Assembly (NCBI GenBank): GCA_022708005.1
Contig: JAKIZN010000066.1
Coordinates: 1-7,697, forward strand
Direction: 5' to 3'
Length of the DNA stretch: 7,697 nucleotides
Origin: Bacteroidota bacterium
GTDB lineage: Bacteria > Bacteroidota > Ignavibacteria > Kapaibacteriales > UBA2268
Shown here piece by piece: positions 1 to 6,522 of the stretch. The notes beneath the pieces were generated by a model. It had not been told where the DNA came from, ran no database searches, and saw only the letters and a list, made by a program, of their open reading frames with translations. Position 1 is the stretch's first letter; each line of letters opens with the position of its first letter. The position numbers and the translations under genes are program-made.

Positions 1-880
1 TATCGTTGCTGGCGCTATCGATAACAGCCTCCGAAAGATTATCGCCACCGTGCCCAAATACCTTGATGGTTTTCACTAAACTTGCTGGAACGCTCATGCC
101 TTTGGCGCTGAGTTGCGAAGCGTCCAATTTATAGATGCCCTCTTCCATAACAGTCAATCTAACCCACGTCCCGTTGCTCACTTCATCTAAATTTCTGAGT
201 TTAGATGACTGTATTTTATCTTTTGCGTCAGCGATAGCAAATGCGTAAGTCTCATTATGGTTAATAGATACCGCAAAATCATCGCCAATTTGCTTGATGT
301 TTTTATTGCTGCTCGCGGCGAATTTTACTGTAACCCTAATATAATCAGGTATTTCTATTATATTATTTTTTGCATCGAATTTGCAAGCGTTGAAAGTAAT
401 CCGAGCAAGATGGCGAACTCTTCCAATGCCTTGATACGAAAGCGACACCCAATCCGAAGGCTTACAATTATCATATAAGCTCTTATTAATCACATATTTA
501 TCGCCATTTTCTGTATAATTTGGCGTTGGCGCAAGCAGTTTGTGGTATTTTGCAATCTGCCCGACCTCTATATTTGTAATCTCAAAGCCATTTGGCGATG
601 GAACAGAAATTAGCTCTGACAGCTCAAATTGAGACGGAGCGCCCGCTGCAATCGAATTTGAAATATATGCGTTGGCAAATTTTGGTATATATGATTTGGT
701 AGAGTTATCTATATTTATTTGATTGAATTCAATAAATTTAGGTGAGTATTCGATAGTTATTTCTCTTGTGTTTGATACCAACTTTTTCACTTCAGCAAAG
801 GACGTATAGCTTGCCCCTACGCACAAGAAAATCGTTAGAAACGCAAGAAAAACTACGCTATGACATTTGTTAATTCGCAT
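1..880 (-). CDS. C25-family (gingipain/PorU-like) type IX secretion protein, N-terminal part
   Basis: Partial gene: it starts with ATG at 880 and runs off the left edge, giving 293 visible residues with no stop. Residues 1-29 form a signal peptide (hydrophobic core VVFLAFLTIFLCVG, likely cut after SFA29), so the product is exported. Residues about 149-187 (GIGRVRHLARITF, then IRVTVKF) resemble the propeptide-like region of C25 peptidases. Residues 237-284 (GTWVRLTVMEEGIYKLD, then IKVFGHGGDNLSE) match the characteristic segment before the catalytic domain in PorU and related proteins. PorU is the surface sortase that removes C-terminal signals from type IX cargo. The catalytic His/Cys domain would lie outside the window, so sortase versus ordinary C25 protease cannot be decided. 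There is no strong Shine-Dalgarno site at the start. Family assignment is by recognition of these motifs, not alignment. Confidence 0.72.
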   Translation of the reverse strand, partial: MRINKCHSVVFLAFLTIFLCVGASYTSFAEVKKLVSNTREITIEYSPKFIEFNQINIDNSTKSYIPKFANAYISNSIAAGAPSQFELSELISVPSPNGFEITNIEVGQIAKYHKLLAPTPNYTENGDKYVINKSLYDNCKPSDWVSLSYQGIGRVRHLARITFNACKFDAKNNIIEIPDYIRVTVKFAASSNKNIKQIGDDFAVSINHNETYAFAIADAKDKIQSSKLRNLDEVSNGTWVRLTVMEEGIYKLDASQLSAKGMSVPASLVKTIKVFGHGGDNLSEAVIDSASND

Positions 881-907
881 ACCTTTAATTATCCTAATTA
901 ACACAAC

Positions 908-922
908 TCGGCTAAAAGCCGA
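908..922 (-). repeat. Small perfect hairpin in the leader of the C25-family gene
   Basis: TCGGCT and AGCCGA form a perfect 6-bp inverted repeat around the 3-nt loop AAA. It lies 28 nt upstream of the ATG at 880 and is the only G+C-rich patch in an otherwise very A+T-rich leader. If transcription starts near 1027, it would sit in the 5' untranslated RNA. No T-tract follows it on either strand, so it is not a typical terminator. Its role is unknown. Confidence 0.4.
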
Positions 923-1033
923 CCTATATCTAAATAAACAAAGTAAACAATATTTCTATACAACGCTTTGGTATGTGAACTTACAAACTATTAATAAAAG
1001 AGTTACCGTAACAGTTAAATTTACAATAAACTA

Positions 1034-1063
1034 CAAAAATAAACAAGTATATGCAATAACAAA
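1034..1063 (-). promoter_or_regulatory. Bacteroidota-type promoter for the C25-family gene
   Basis: Read on the minus strand, TTTG (1063-1060) is followed after 18 nt by TATTTTTG (1041-1034). This fits the Bacteroidota sigma factor consensus TTTG then TAnnTTTG. It lies between the stop of the outer-membrane-like gene (1127) and the start of the C25 gene (880), and it points at the latter. The predicted transcript start near 1027 would give a leader of about 145 nt. The surrounding DNA is very A+T-rich, so chance matches are possible. Confidence 0.45.
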
Positions 1064-1126
1064 AGTATTTTTTTTTATCTTTAATAAATTAATTAAAATG
1101 TAATTTTGAATACATATATAATAATT

Positions 1127-1828
1127 TTAGAACATAGCGCCGTACGAAAGTGATATATATATACCGCCAAATGTCTTGATTGGCTTGTTTTCCATACTTT
1201 CCAAGCCATTTTTGCCAAATGGGACGTAATAATAATCGATATTGGCTCTCAAATAATTGCCCGACTCAATGCCAATCACCGCTCCAATCCCTACGTTGCC
1301 TGCAAACCTTGCGTACCACTTAGCATAATTCAGCGCATTGAAAAAACTCTTAGAATAAGGCGTCGATAGAATAAATGCAGGACCCGCCCCAACTTTTACG
1401 TAAGGCTTCAAAGACTTATGCAAAATATCTCTAAATAGATATCGCGAGTAGCTAAAAGTTAAAGGCATAAGATATAACCGATTTATTTTGCCCGGTATAA
1501 AACTATCACCCGTAAAATAATCATAGAACTCAAATTCGTCCGAATTTCTTGCGCCCGTGATAAAAAACCTTGTTTCAAAAGTGCTGCTTTCATTTAAAAA
1601 CATTTGATAAAATCCGCCGAAAGCGAAGCCGGAATTTGAGAAAAAAAGTTCGCCACCCGCGGCGTTGCTGTATTGATACACTCTATCACTCATAGTCAGC
1701 AGCTTTCTCGGCGACTTGAAAACAAATACTGTATCAGGATTAAATTTATGCTCTTCGCCTCGCATTTGGCTCTTCGATTCGCCCGAAAGCAAAGCAAAAA
1801 TAAATATAAAAACCAGTGCTTTTTTCAT
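1127..1828 (-). CDS. Putative outer-membrane beta-barrel protein
   Basis: A complete 233-residue protein. Residues 1-20 are a signal peptide (MKKALVFIFIFALLSG, likely cut before Q21). The rest has no hydrophobic helix but many short alternating stretches rich in Tyr, Phe and Gly, for example 84-93, 118-130, 142-154, 173-187, 192-204 and 219-233. It ends in the aromatic residue Phe233, as many outer-membrane barrels do for recognition by the BAM machinery. The segment PYVKVGAGPAF (142-152) is a pattern common in porin-like OmpA-type barrels. These traits suggest an 8- to 10-strand barrel, but I cannot name a family or function. It lies upstream of the C25 gene on the same strand, 246 bp away, so the two are probably transcribed separately. 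It is too short, and lacks the features, to be called PorV. Confidence 0.6.
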   Translation of the reverse strand: MKKALVFIFIFALLSGESKSQMRGEEHKFNPDTVFVFKSPRKLLTMSDRVYQYSNAAGGELFFSNSGFAFGGFYQMFLNESSTFETRFFITGARNSDEFEFYDYFTGDSFIPGKINRLYLMPLTFSYSRYLFRDILHKSLKPYVKVGAGPAFILSTPYSKSFFNALNYAKWYARFAGNVGIGAVIGIESGNYLRANIDYYYVPFGKNGLESMENKPIKTFGGIYISLSYGAMF

Positions 1829-1886
1829 TAATTTGTAATTTTATTACTTTAATCTTGATATTTACAACGTTTAATTATTACTTTTA

Positions 1887-1918
1887 ATTGTATAAATTCG
1901 TAGCTTTTTGTATTTTTG
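1887..1918 (+). promoter_or_regulatory. Bacteroidota-type promoter for the Nif3/zinc-ribbon pair
   Basis: ATTG at 1887-1890 (one mismatch to TTTG) is followed after 20 nt by TATTTTTG at 1911-1918, an exact match to the Bacteroidota -7 element TAnnTTTG. Transcription would start near 1925, about 40 nt ahead of the Nif3 start codon. The site is in the 135-bp divergent gap, on the correct strand. Local A+T richness limits confidence. Confidence 0.45.
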
Positions 1919-1931
1919 TAGTTAATAGGAT

Positions 1932-1948
1932 TACTTTTTATAAAAGTA
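1932..1948. repeat. 17-bp palindrome in the divergent gap (possible operator or leader hairpin)
   Basis: TACTTTT (1932-1938) and AAAAGTA (1942-1948) are perfect inverted repeats around TAT. The site sits just downstream of the predicted promoter and 15 nt before the ATG at 1964. It could be a binding site for a dimeric regulator or a weak hairpin in the leader RNA. It is made almost wholly of A and T, so chance is a serious alternative. Confidence 0.3.
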
Positions 1949-1963
1949 TGCGTAATTTGATTG

Positions 1964-2812
1964 ATGCTATTAAAAGATTTGTTGGATAGGCTCGAATCTA
2001 TTTTGCCCGCAAAGTCCGCAATGGAAGGCGATAGAATAGGTTTGCAAGTCCAAAGTGGTCGGCAAGTTATATCGAGTATATTGGTAACGATGGAAATCAC
2101 CGACGAAGTTTTGGAAGAAGCGGTAAATATCGGCTGTGATTGCATTATTTCTTTCCATCCACTTATCTACCGCCCGCTTTATGAACTCAATGAAATTGAG
2201 CGAGTGGGCAGACTTGTTACTGGGCTTATCAAGCACTCTATTGCCTGCGTGTCTATTCACACCACTTTCGATACATTTATCGAAGGCACTAGCAAAATTA
2301 TTGCCGATAGATTAGGACTTGCCTTCGACGGCTTTCTTTTGCCCGATAAAGTATTGCCAAATTGCGGAATGGGAGTAATAGCAACTGCAAAGCCGCCTAT
2401 TACGGAGCATGATTTAGTTAAACTTGTTTCTGAAAAGCTCTTTGCACCAGTAAAATATACAAGCGGCAGCAAAAAAGATGGCATCAAGCGAATAGCCATA
2501 GTGGGTGGCAGTGGCACATCGTTTATAAACGAAGCGCTAAATGCTGGAGTAGATGCCTTTATCACTGCCGACACTACTTATCATATATTCCATAGCGTTC
2601 GCGGGAAAATACTGCTTATAGACCCGGGGCATTATGAAATGGAGCAATTTGTTTCGCTGGGGATTGCTAAATTGCTGAAAAATATAGTTGATGATAATAT
2701 AAAAATCGAACTCTCCGCAGTAAGAAGTAATCCAATTTCTTACTTCGGCACAAACTTTGAATCGCAACAAATAGAATATTTAAATAATGTTAAAATAAAT
2801 TGGTTAAACTAA
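1964..2812 (+). CDS. Nif3-like dinuclear metal centre protein (YbgI/NIF3 family)
   Basis: A 282-residue member of the Nif3/YbgI family, conserved cytoplasmic proteins that form toroidal hexamers with a two-metal site. The cellular role is poorly defined. Family landmarks are in order: GDRIGLQV (22-29), SFHPLIYRPL (63-72), SIHTTFD (97-103), a C-terminal half beginning around KRIAIVGGSG (175-184), and IDPGHYEME (219-227). By family comparison the metal ligands are His65, Asp103, His223 and Glu227. The first of the usual paired histidines is replaced by Phe64, as it is by Tyr in eukaryotic NIF3 proteins. ATG at 1964 is preferred over the TTG at 1961, which directly follows an in-frame TGA at 1958. 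The gene overlaps the following zinc-ribbon gene by one base (TAATG), so they are probably translated in a coupled way. Confidence 0.9.
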   Translation: MLLKDLLDRLESILPAKSAMEGDRIGLQVQSGRQVISSILVTMEITDEVLEEAVNIGCDCIISFHPLIYRPLYELNEIERVGRLVTGLIKHSIACVSIHTTFDTFIEGTSKIIADRLGLAFDGFLLPDKVLPNCGMGVIATAKPPITEHDLVKLVSEKLFAPVKYTSGSKKDGIKRIAIVGGSGTSFINEALNAGVDAFITADTTYHIFHSVRGKILLIDPGHYEMEQFVSLGIAKLLKNIVDDNIKIELSAVRSNPISYFGTNFESQQIEYLNNVKINWLN

Positions 2813-3546
2813 TGGCAAGCAAAATACAGTTGATAGCTGGACTTTCGTATATAGACGCCGAGCTACAATATTTGCAAGAGGAATTTGGCGACCTCCCCGA
2901 GCAAGTGCAAGAAAAAAAAGAAAACGCCGAAAAAGCATTGACACTCGTCAATGAAACCGAAGGAATTTTAAAAGACATACGTGATTTCGTAGCAACTGCA
3001 AAAGTTACTTTAGTAGAGCTAAAAGAAAAAGAAGACACGCTAACCAAACAACAATTTATGAGCCGCAACAACAAAGAGTTCGACGCTGTTACCAAAGAAG
3101 TTGAATTTTTAAAGCAAGAGCACGAAAGGCTTTCCACTCGGATGAGAACCGAAGGCGTTAAGGAAGAGAACATTTTAAGAATACTCGAAGATCAAAAGAA
3201 AGAATATCAAGCCGCGCTCGATGACTACGAAAAAATAAATTCGGAATACGAAGATATATCAGCCGAGCAGGGCAGCGAGGTGAAAAAGCTGATCGACAAG
3301 CGGAAACTGATTATTGCCTCTTTGCCTGCTGATGCTTATGCAGAGTACAGTAGAATTAAACAGTTCCACAGCGAAGCCGCAGTCAGAGTTAAGAAAAATT
3401 CGTGCACAGGCTGCTATAGCGCAGTCCCATCGCAAAAAATAGTAGAGCTTCGCAATAATTTTGAAAAAATATATACTTGCGAAAACTGTGGCAGGATGCT
3501 AATTCCAGAAGAAATTGAAATGAATGAAAACCTGCTCGATATTTAA
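2812..3546 (+). CDS. Coiled-coil protein with C-terminal C4 zinc ribbon (DUF164/CT398 family)
   Basis: A 244-residue protein. Residues about 15-170 are a long, highly charged helical region rich in Glu and Lys, expected to form an antiparallel coiled coil. The C-terminus carries a four-cysteine zinc ribbon: Cys198-x2-Cys201 and Cys223-x2-Cys226. This architecture matches the family of chlamydial CT398/CdsZ and Helicobacter HP0958, which act as scaffolds or partners in secretion and flagellar systems. In most bacteria the role is unknown. Its close linkage to a Nif3 gene recurs in many bacteria. The start is the ATG at 2812, whose first base is the last base of the Nif3 stop codon. A TTG twelve bases upstream is in frame but less likely. 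Transcription probably ends at the hairpin at 3566-3608. Confidence 0.88.
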   Translation: MASKIQLIAGLSYIDAELQYLQEEFGDLPEQVQEKKENAEKALTLVNETEGILKDIRDFVATAKVTLVELKEKEDTLTKQQFMSRNNKEFDAVTKEVEFLKQEHERLSTRMRTEGVKEENILRILEDQKKEYQAALDDYEKINSEYEDISAEQGSEVKKLIDKRKLIIASLPADAYAEYSRIKQFHSEAAVRVKKNSCTGCYSAVPSQKIVELRNNFEKIYTCENCGRMLIPEEIEMNENLLDI

Positions 3547-3565
3547 AGGCATACAAAAGACACGC

Positions 3566-3608
3566 AAAAATAAGGACTTGGCTGCTTGCAGGCTAAGCCC
3601 TTGTTTTT
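3566..3608. terminator. Bidirectional intrinsic terminator between convergent genes
   Basis: The arms AAGG-A-CTTGG (from 3572) and CTAAG-C-CCTT (to 3602) pair with one mismatch and one G-T wobble, and the stem continues towards a small internal CTGC/GCAG hairpin. TTTTT at 3604-3608 follows the stem on the plus strand. AAAAA at 3566-3570 gives the matching U-run on the minus strand. The site lies between the stops of the zinc-ribbon gene (plus) and the ThpR-like gene (minus) and can serve both. Confidence 0.78.
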
Positions 3609-3635
3609 AAGTATCTCGCGATTTTTTTTATCAGC

Positions 3636-4178
3636 TTACGCAATTATTTTATATATCGGACCTCTTGGCGAGAGGCGGCTTTCTATTAAATTTATCTTAT
3701 AGCTACCCATTTCCCCAAAGTAATAGTCAGAATACTTTGCAAGCAGGCTTCTAAAGCCATTGTTAGTGCTTTTCATACGCAGCAAAGTGATATGGGGAAC
3801 AAATTCGCGATTTTCTTTTGGAAATCCTAATTCTTGCAGCCGCGAATCAATGGCTACAGCGCTTTCCCGCAACGCCCCATCTTCCACGTTAATGCCAGCA
3901 TACAGCACTCTCGGCAAGCCCTTATTAGGCAGCGCAAACAGCCCCTTAAATGTTAATTTTGAGTAGTAATCTACCAAAATATCAGATAAAGTATTTTTTA
4001 TCTCAGGTATTTCATCTCGCTCAACGTCGCCGATGAACTTCATAGTGAAATGTAAATTATAATCTTCTACCCACTTGCCAAAAGAAACTTTATCAAATTC
4101 GCTAATTATTTTACTATAAATACTTGAAAAGACGGATTTATCAATAAATACGCCCGCAAACAGCCGAGCCTCATTCAT
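3636..4178 (-). CDS. thpR: RNA 2',3'-cyclic phosphodiesterase (ThpR/LigT, 2H family)
   Basis: A 180-residue protein, the usual length for bacterial ThpR (formerly 2'-5' RNA ligase LigT). It shows both catalytic HxTx motifs of the 2H phosphoesterase superfamily: His43-Phe-Thr45 (in NLHFTMKFIGD) and His129-Ile-Thr131 (in VPHITLLR), one in each half of the bilobed fold. The opening ARLFAGVFID is typical of the family. The enzyme opens 2',3'-cyclic phosphate ends of RNA to 2'-phosphates and in vitro can join tRNA halves. Its cellular role is not settled. It lies 67 bp downstream of the biotin carrier gene on the same strand, with no convincing terminator between, so it may be the last gene of that transcript. 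It ends at the hairpin at 3566-3608. Confidence 0.9.
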   Translation of the reverse strand: MNEARLFAGVFIDKSVFSSIYSKIISEFDKVSFGKWVEDYNLHFTMKFIGDVERDEIPEIKNTLSDILVDYYSKLTFKGLFALPNKGLPRVLYAGINVEDGALRESAVAIDSRLQELGFPKENREFVPHITLLRMKSTNNGFRSLLAKYSDYYFGEMGSYKINLIESRLSPRGPIYKIIA

Positions 4179-4245
4179 AATCTATATTATTATTTTTTAG
4201 ACATTTTCTTCGAGATTAACGAATTTGGCTACAATAAATTTTATA

Positions 4246-4764
4246 TTAAGCGACTTCTATTTCAAGCAAAACATCATCTTTATTGACGGGAGTGCCTTCT
4301 TTGACCTTTAGCGATTTGACTGTTCCGCTCGCAGGGGATTTAAGCACATTTTCCATTTTCATTGCCTCGACTACCAATAATTTATCGCCTTCCATAACAT
4401 GTTGATTTTCTTGAGCTAATATTTTTATAACCATACCCGGCATTGGCGCTTTAATTATTTTAGTTCCCGTCGAAACAACTGCCGAATCGAGTATAAATTT
4501 TTCGAGCAACTGCCTTGTTTCATTTGTTACTTGAACTGAATACTCAAAGCCGTCTAACGTTAAATTAAGTTCGCCATTTCCTCCGAACTCCATTTCAACT
4601 TCGAGCAACTGTTGATTAACCGCAAATGAAAATACGTTATCATACATTTTCTTTAAAAGCTCGATATTATATATTTTTTCATTGACAGCAACGTTTGCAA
4701 AGTTTGCTTGCGAAAACTTCACATTAAATTCTTTTCCATCAAATTTAATAATTATATCTTCCAC
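4246..4764 (-). CDS. Biotin carboxyl carrier protein of an acyl-CoA carboxylase
   Basis: From the GTG at 4764 this is 172 residues. The C-terminal biotinyl domain runs from about 103 to 172 (KAPMPGMV, VVEAMKMEN, SPASGTV), with Lys136 in AMKM as the biotin site. The N-terminal 100 residues contain two short DG-x-E-F/Y-x-V strands (9-15 and 71-77), the second followed by TNETRQLLEKF. This resembles the BT-type docking region of propionyl-CoA carboxylases rather than AccB of acetyl-CoA carboxylase. I prefer the GTG because GGAGG stands 4 nt before it, it follows the stop of the carboxylase gene by 11 nt, and homologues start near the DGKEF strand. An ATG at 4815 would add 17 residues and overlap the upstream gene by 40 bp. 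The carrier accepts CO2 from the biotin carboxylase encoded just upstream. Confidence 0.88.
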   Translation of the reverse strand: MEDIIIKFDGKEFNVKFSQANFANVAVNEKIYNIELLKKMYDNVFSFAVNQQLLEVEMEFGGNGELNLTLDGFEYSVQVTNETRQLLEKFILDSAVVSTGTKIIKAPMPGMVIKILAQENQHVMEGDKLLVVEAMKMENVLKSPASGTVKSLKVKEGTPVNKDDVLLEIEVA

Positions 4765-4775
4765 TTTGCCTCCGT

Positions 4776-6275
4776 TTAAATAAGCCTTCTTATCATTAAT
4801 TGATTTTCTTTCCATTTATTAGGTTTTTGCTCGCTTTTGACTGGCTTTTTGGAAGTAGCCGACATTCGATAGCCAAATGCCGCTATAGCCGCAATTATTT
4901 CGTCATTTTCTACTCGCATTTTATTTAGTACATCGAAATCAAAAGCTTGTTCGATAAATCCAGTATCGAAATATCCGTATTTAAACTCTGGGTGCCGAAC
5001 CACTGCCAGCAAGAATGGTATGATAGTTTTAACTCCCTTGATTTTGTAATTCCGCAATGCTCGCTCCATTTTGCCAATCGCATCAAACCTATCACGTCCC
5101 CAAGTTATAAGCTTAGCCAGCATTGGGTCGAAGTGCATAGTTACCTCCGAGCCTGTTTCTATACCACTATCCACACGAACGCCATAGCCACCGGGCTGCC
5201 TGCAATAATTTATTTTTCCAATATCGGGCAGAAAGCCGCTAAAAGGGTCTTCGGCGTAAATCCTACATTCGATAGCGTGCCCTTTGATTTTAACATCATC
5301 TTGCGAAAACGATAATTTTTCGCCGGCTGCGATAAGCAATTGCTCTTTAGCAAGGTCAATACCAGTAACCATCTCCGTTACTGGATGCTCCACCTGCAAG
5401 CGAGTGTTCATTTCGAGGAAGTAAAAATTTTTATTTTTATCCACGAGAAATTCGATTGTCCCAGCATTAACGTAATCGCAGGCTCTTGCAGCATCGACCG
5501 CAACTTTGCCCATACGCTCTCTTAAATCATCGTCTAGCACAGTCGAGGGTGCTTCTTCGACGACTTTTTGATGTCGCCTCTGTATTGAGCAATCCCGTTC
5601 GCCCAAATAAGCATAATTGCCGTGAGAATCAGCTACAATTTGAATTTCTATGTGTTTTGGATTTTCGATAAGTTTTTCGATATAGACCGCATCATTTGCA
5701 AATGACTTCAATGCTTCTCTTTTTGCGGAATGAAAGGCGTCATCGAGTTCGTTTTGGCTGAAGACGGCTTTCATTCCTTTGCCACCGCCGCCCGCAGACG
5801 CTTTAATAAGAATTGGATAGCCAACTTTTTCTGCTATCTGCCGAGCCTCATCGATTGTGGCAATTGGCTCTTTATTGCCCGGAACAATTGGCACTCCAGC
5901 TTTAGCCATTATTTCTCTAGCGCCCGTTTTGCTGCCCATAGAGCGAATAGACATCGGCTTGGGTCCTATAAAAACCAATCCCGCATCTAACACCGCTTGG
6001 GCAAAATCTGCGTTTTCTGACAAAAAGCCATATCCAGGGTGGATAGCTTCAGCTCCGCTTTTTTTTGCTATATCGATTATCTGCTCAATGTCTAAATAAG
6101 CAGATTTTGGCGATTCGCTATCGAGCCTATAAGCGTAGTCCGAATATGATACAAACGGCATAGCCTTATCTACATCGTGGTAGATAGCGACTGTTTCGAC
6201 CGACATTTCTCTCGCAGCTCGAGCTATGCGTACAGCGATTTCTCCGCGATTTGCAATTAGTATTTTTCTAAACAT
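4776..6275 (-). CDS. Biotin carboxylase subunit of acyl-CoA (probably propionyl-CoA) carboxylase
   Basis: A complete 499-residue biotin carboxylase, which uses ATP and bicarbonate to carboxylate biotin on its carrier protein. All key residues of the E. coli AccC family are visible at almost the same numbers: Lys116, Lys158, glycine loop GGGGKGM (162-168), Lys237 in RRHQKVVEEAPS, Glu275, Glu288-Asn290-Arg292 in EMNTRLQVEHPVTE, Glu296 and Arg338. The start MFRKILIANRGEIA is canonical. After the carboxylase core, residues about 455-499 form a short Lys-rich tail (KKPVKSEQKPNKWK) not found in AccC, as seen in three-gene acyl-CoA carboxylases of this group. The next gene encodes the biotin carrier. 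The carboxyltransferase that would set the substrate is not in the window, so propionyl-CoA is an inference and pyruvate or acetyl-CoA cannot be excluded. Confidence 0.93.
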   Translation of the reverse strand: MFRKILIANRGEIAVRIARAAREMSVETVAIYHDVDKAMPFVSYSDYAYRLDSESPKSAYLDIEQIIDIAKKSGAEAIHPGYGFLSENADFAQAVLDAGLVFIGPKPMSIRSMGSKTGAREIMAKAGVPIVPGNKEPIATIDEARQIAEKVGYPILIKASAGGGGKGMKAVFSQNELDDAFHSAKREALKSFANDAVYIEKLIENPKHIEIQIVADSHGNYAYLGERDCSIQRRHQKVVEEAPSTVLDDDLRERMGKVAVDAARACDYVNAGTIEFLVDKNKNFYFLEMNTRLQVEHPVTEMVTGIDLAKEQLLIAAGEKLSFSQDDVKIKGHAIECRIYAEDPFSGFLPDIGKINYCRQPGGYGVRVDSGIETGSEVTMHFDPMLAKLITWGRDRFDAIGKMERALRNYKIKGVKTIIPFLLAVVRHPEFKYGYFDTGFIEQAFDFDVLNKMRVENDEIIAAIAAFGYRMSATSKKPVKSEQKPNKWKENQLMIRRLI

Positions 6276-6522
6276 ACATCACCGGTTTATTGGAAACTAT
6301 AAAATATAACGATTTCGATGAAAATTATTTTAGATTAGCTAAAAAAGTACTCATAACGCCACGAATTTTGCTTGATGTGTGGCAATTTATTTAAGATAGA
6401 AATAAAAAAGCAAGTTTTTCCTATCAGACAATAACTGCCTCTGGCTAATACTTTGAAATTCTTTCTTAACTTATTCGTTTAATAGTCTTTAATTTTTATT
6501 AATAAAATATATTTAAAAAATT
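6276..6522. other. Divergent intergenic region between the carboxylase operon and clpP
   Basis: This 247-bp A+T-rich gap must hold promoters for both flanking genes. I found no full match to TTTG/TAnnTTTG on either strand. Seven-of-eight matches to the -7 element exist (for example TATATTTT on the minus strand at 6308-6301) but lack a -33 partner. A weak inverted repeat GCCAC...GTGGC (6358-6362 and 6379-6383) is the only other structure seen. No coding signal is evident. Confidence 0.5.

Noticed and set aside
257..478. A 73-codon plus-strand reading frame
   Set aside because: It is antisense to the C25-family coding region, which has a signal peptide and family motifs on the minus strand.
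867..1103. A 78-codon plus-strand reading frame
   Set aside because: It covers an A+T-rich intergenic leader, overlaps the start of the C25-family gene, and has a composition like translated non-coding DNA (Lys, Asn, Ile, Tyr) with no recognisable motif.
4179..4245. Terminator between the biotin carrier and thpR genes
   Set aside because: Only a 4-bp stem (TTCG/CGAA) without a proper U-run is present. The genes may be co-transcribed.
4947..6099. Several plus-strand reading frames of 61-122 codons
   Set aside because: All are antisense shadows of the well-conserved biotin carboxylase gene.
6358..6383. Inverted repeat GCCAC...GTGGC in the gap upstream of clpP as an operator
   Set aside because: The arms are only 5 bp with a 16-nt spacer, which is expected by chance in a gap of this size.
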